From: JBGPIK01 sp041484845
GTDB taxonomy: Bacteria > Desulfobacterota > Binatia > UBA9968
DNA length: 5,557 nt
NCBI GenBank assembly: GCA_041484845.1
Contig: JBGPIK010000441.1
Coordinates: forward strand, 1-5,557
Direction of reading: 5' to 3'
The notes below the pieces were generated by a model. That model saw only the letters and a program-made list of their open reading frames with translations, made no database searches and was not told the DNA's origin. The position numbers were made by a program, and so were the translations under genes. Below are positions 5,291 through 5,557 of the stretch, one piece after another; position 1 is the first letter of the stretch, and each line of letters begins with the position of its first letter.

Positions 5291-5557
5291 ATGCCAAAGC
5301 TTAGCGAATTCGAACGCTACATGAAACAGCTTTGCGATGTCCTGGGTCACCGCGACCGCCACGGTGGTTTTGCCGATTACAGCCGAGGGTTGATGCTGCC
5401 CATCGAGCGCAAGAGCGTGGAGCCCCTGGCGGCGCATACCGATCCGTTGCATGTGAGCGCGAAACATCAATCGCTGCATCACTTGGTGGCGCAGTCGGAG
5501 TGGTCGGACAAAGCGGTTCTTAAGTGTGTGCGCGATTGGGTGGTGCCCAAGCTTGGA
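5291..5557 (+). CDS. IS701-family transposase, N-terminal part (runs off window)
   Basis: The first 89 codons of a DDE transposase, in frame to the last base. After a family-like N-terminus (MPKLSEFERYMKQL) comes YSRGLMLPIERKSVEPLA at about 35-52. This matches the conserved RKSVEPxA block at the front of the IS701-type DDE_5 nuclease domain. It is followed by HQSLHHLVAQSEWSD at about 62-76. The first catalytic Asp would be expected just beyond the visible part. The start is set by a near-perfect Shine-Dalgarno AGGAGGTGA at 5276-5284, six bases before the ATG. No frameshift or stop is present so far, and codon use (GC-rich third positions) looks coding, so the gene may be intact. It is transcribed divergently from the binding-protein operon. 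Confidence 0.88.
   Translation, partial: MPKLSEFERYMKQLCDVLGHRDRHGGFADYSRGLMLPIERKSVEPLAAHTDPLHVSAKHQSLHHLVAQSEWSDKAVLKCVRDWVVPKLG

Larger units (their letters stand above)
5229..5557 (+). mobile_element. Left part of an IS701-family insertion sequence (continues past the window)
   Basis: The transposase start at 5291 marks an insertion sequence whose left end must lie between the binding-protein gene and the transposase. I place it provisionally after CTAG at 5225-5228, because IS701-family elements are known to duplicate a 4-bp YTAR target and the sequence right of it becomes strongly AT-rich. The leader holds an imperfect inverted repeat (AATTCATG at 5245-5252, CATGGAAATT at 5261-5270). 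The right end is not visible, so terminal repeats and the target duplication cannot be confirmed. The boundary could be off by tens of bases. Confidence 0.55.

Noticed and set aside
5270..5482. Minus-strand frame opposite the transposase start
   Set aside because: It is antisense to the RKSVEP and HQSLHH motifs and is explained as a shadow.
1..5557. CRISPR array, tRNA, riboswitch or toxin-antitoxin pair
   Set aside because: No regularly spaced repeats, no tRNA-like fold with TTCGANNC in context, no recognised riboswitch core, and no paired small genes were found by eye.

Overview
The window reads as a piece of a moderately GC-rich chromosome from an environmental, probably uncultured bacterium. 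The NMT1/TauA-type substrate-binding protein, TrzA/MtaD-like deaminase and unusual M20 hydrolase resemble accessory genes I associate with Binatota, Tectomicrobia, Rokubacteria-like or other deltaproteobacterial-type genomes. That placement is inference from protein flavour only; there is no rRNA or other marker.

Layout, left to right. Positions 1-61 hold the first 20 codons of a gene on the minus strand that leaves the window. Positions 75-841 are a small gene graveyard on the minus strand. It holds a decayed SRAP (YedK/HMCES-type) fragment whose start codon has become ACG, and a decayed REP-associated (Y1/HUH) transposase with an internal deletion, a frameshift and a shortened C-terminus. 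Positions 945-2183 (+) encode an M20-family metallohydrolase with the overall ArgE/DapE-like layout, a non-canonical metal-site residue and a probable gap in its lid domain. A strong Shine-Dalgarno overlaps its stop codon but leads only to a 16-codon stub. Positions 2244-2747 lie between convergent transcription units and contain no recognisable gene, only short inverted repeats and a weak minus-strand mini-ORF.

Positions 5168-2748 (-) form a probable two-gene operon: an exported ABC-transporter substrate-binding protein followed 63 bp later by an amidohydrolase-superfamily deaminase of the MtaD/TrzA type. Both genes have their Shine-Dalgarno placed for a second, internal start a few bases downstream of the longest-ORF start. 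Positions 5291-5557 (+) are the N-terminal 89 codons of an IS701-family transposase running off the right edge. The insertion sequence end must fall in the 120 bp between it and the binding-protein gene.

Working together (inference): the binding protein would capture a small organic solute in the periplasm, and the deaminase could attack an amino-substituted ring or nucleoside-like product. The convergent M20 enzyme may hydrolyse an amide-type substrate. No permease or ATPase is in the window, and the insertion sequence sits where upstream operon members could have been. I see no convincing undescribed system. The most notable items are the two degraded minus-strand genes, the altered M20 active site and lid, the orphan ribosome-binding site after it, and the insertion sequence abutting the transporter operon promoter.
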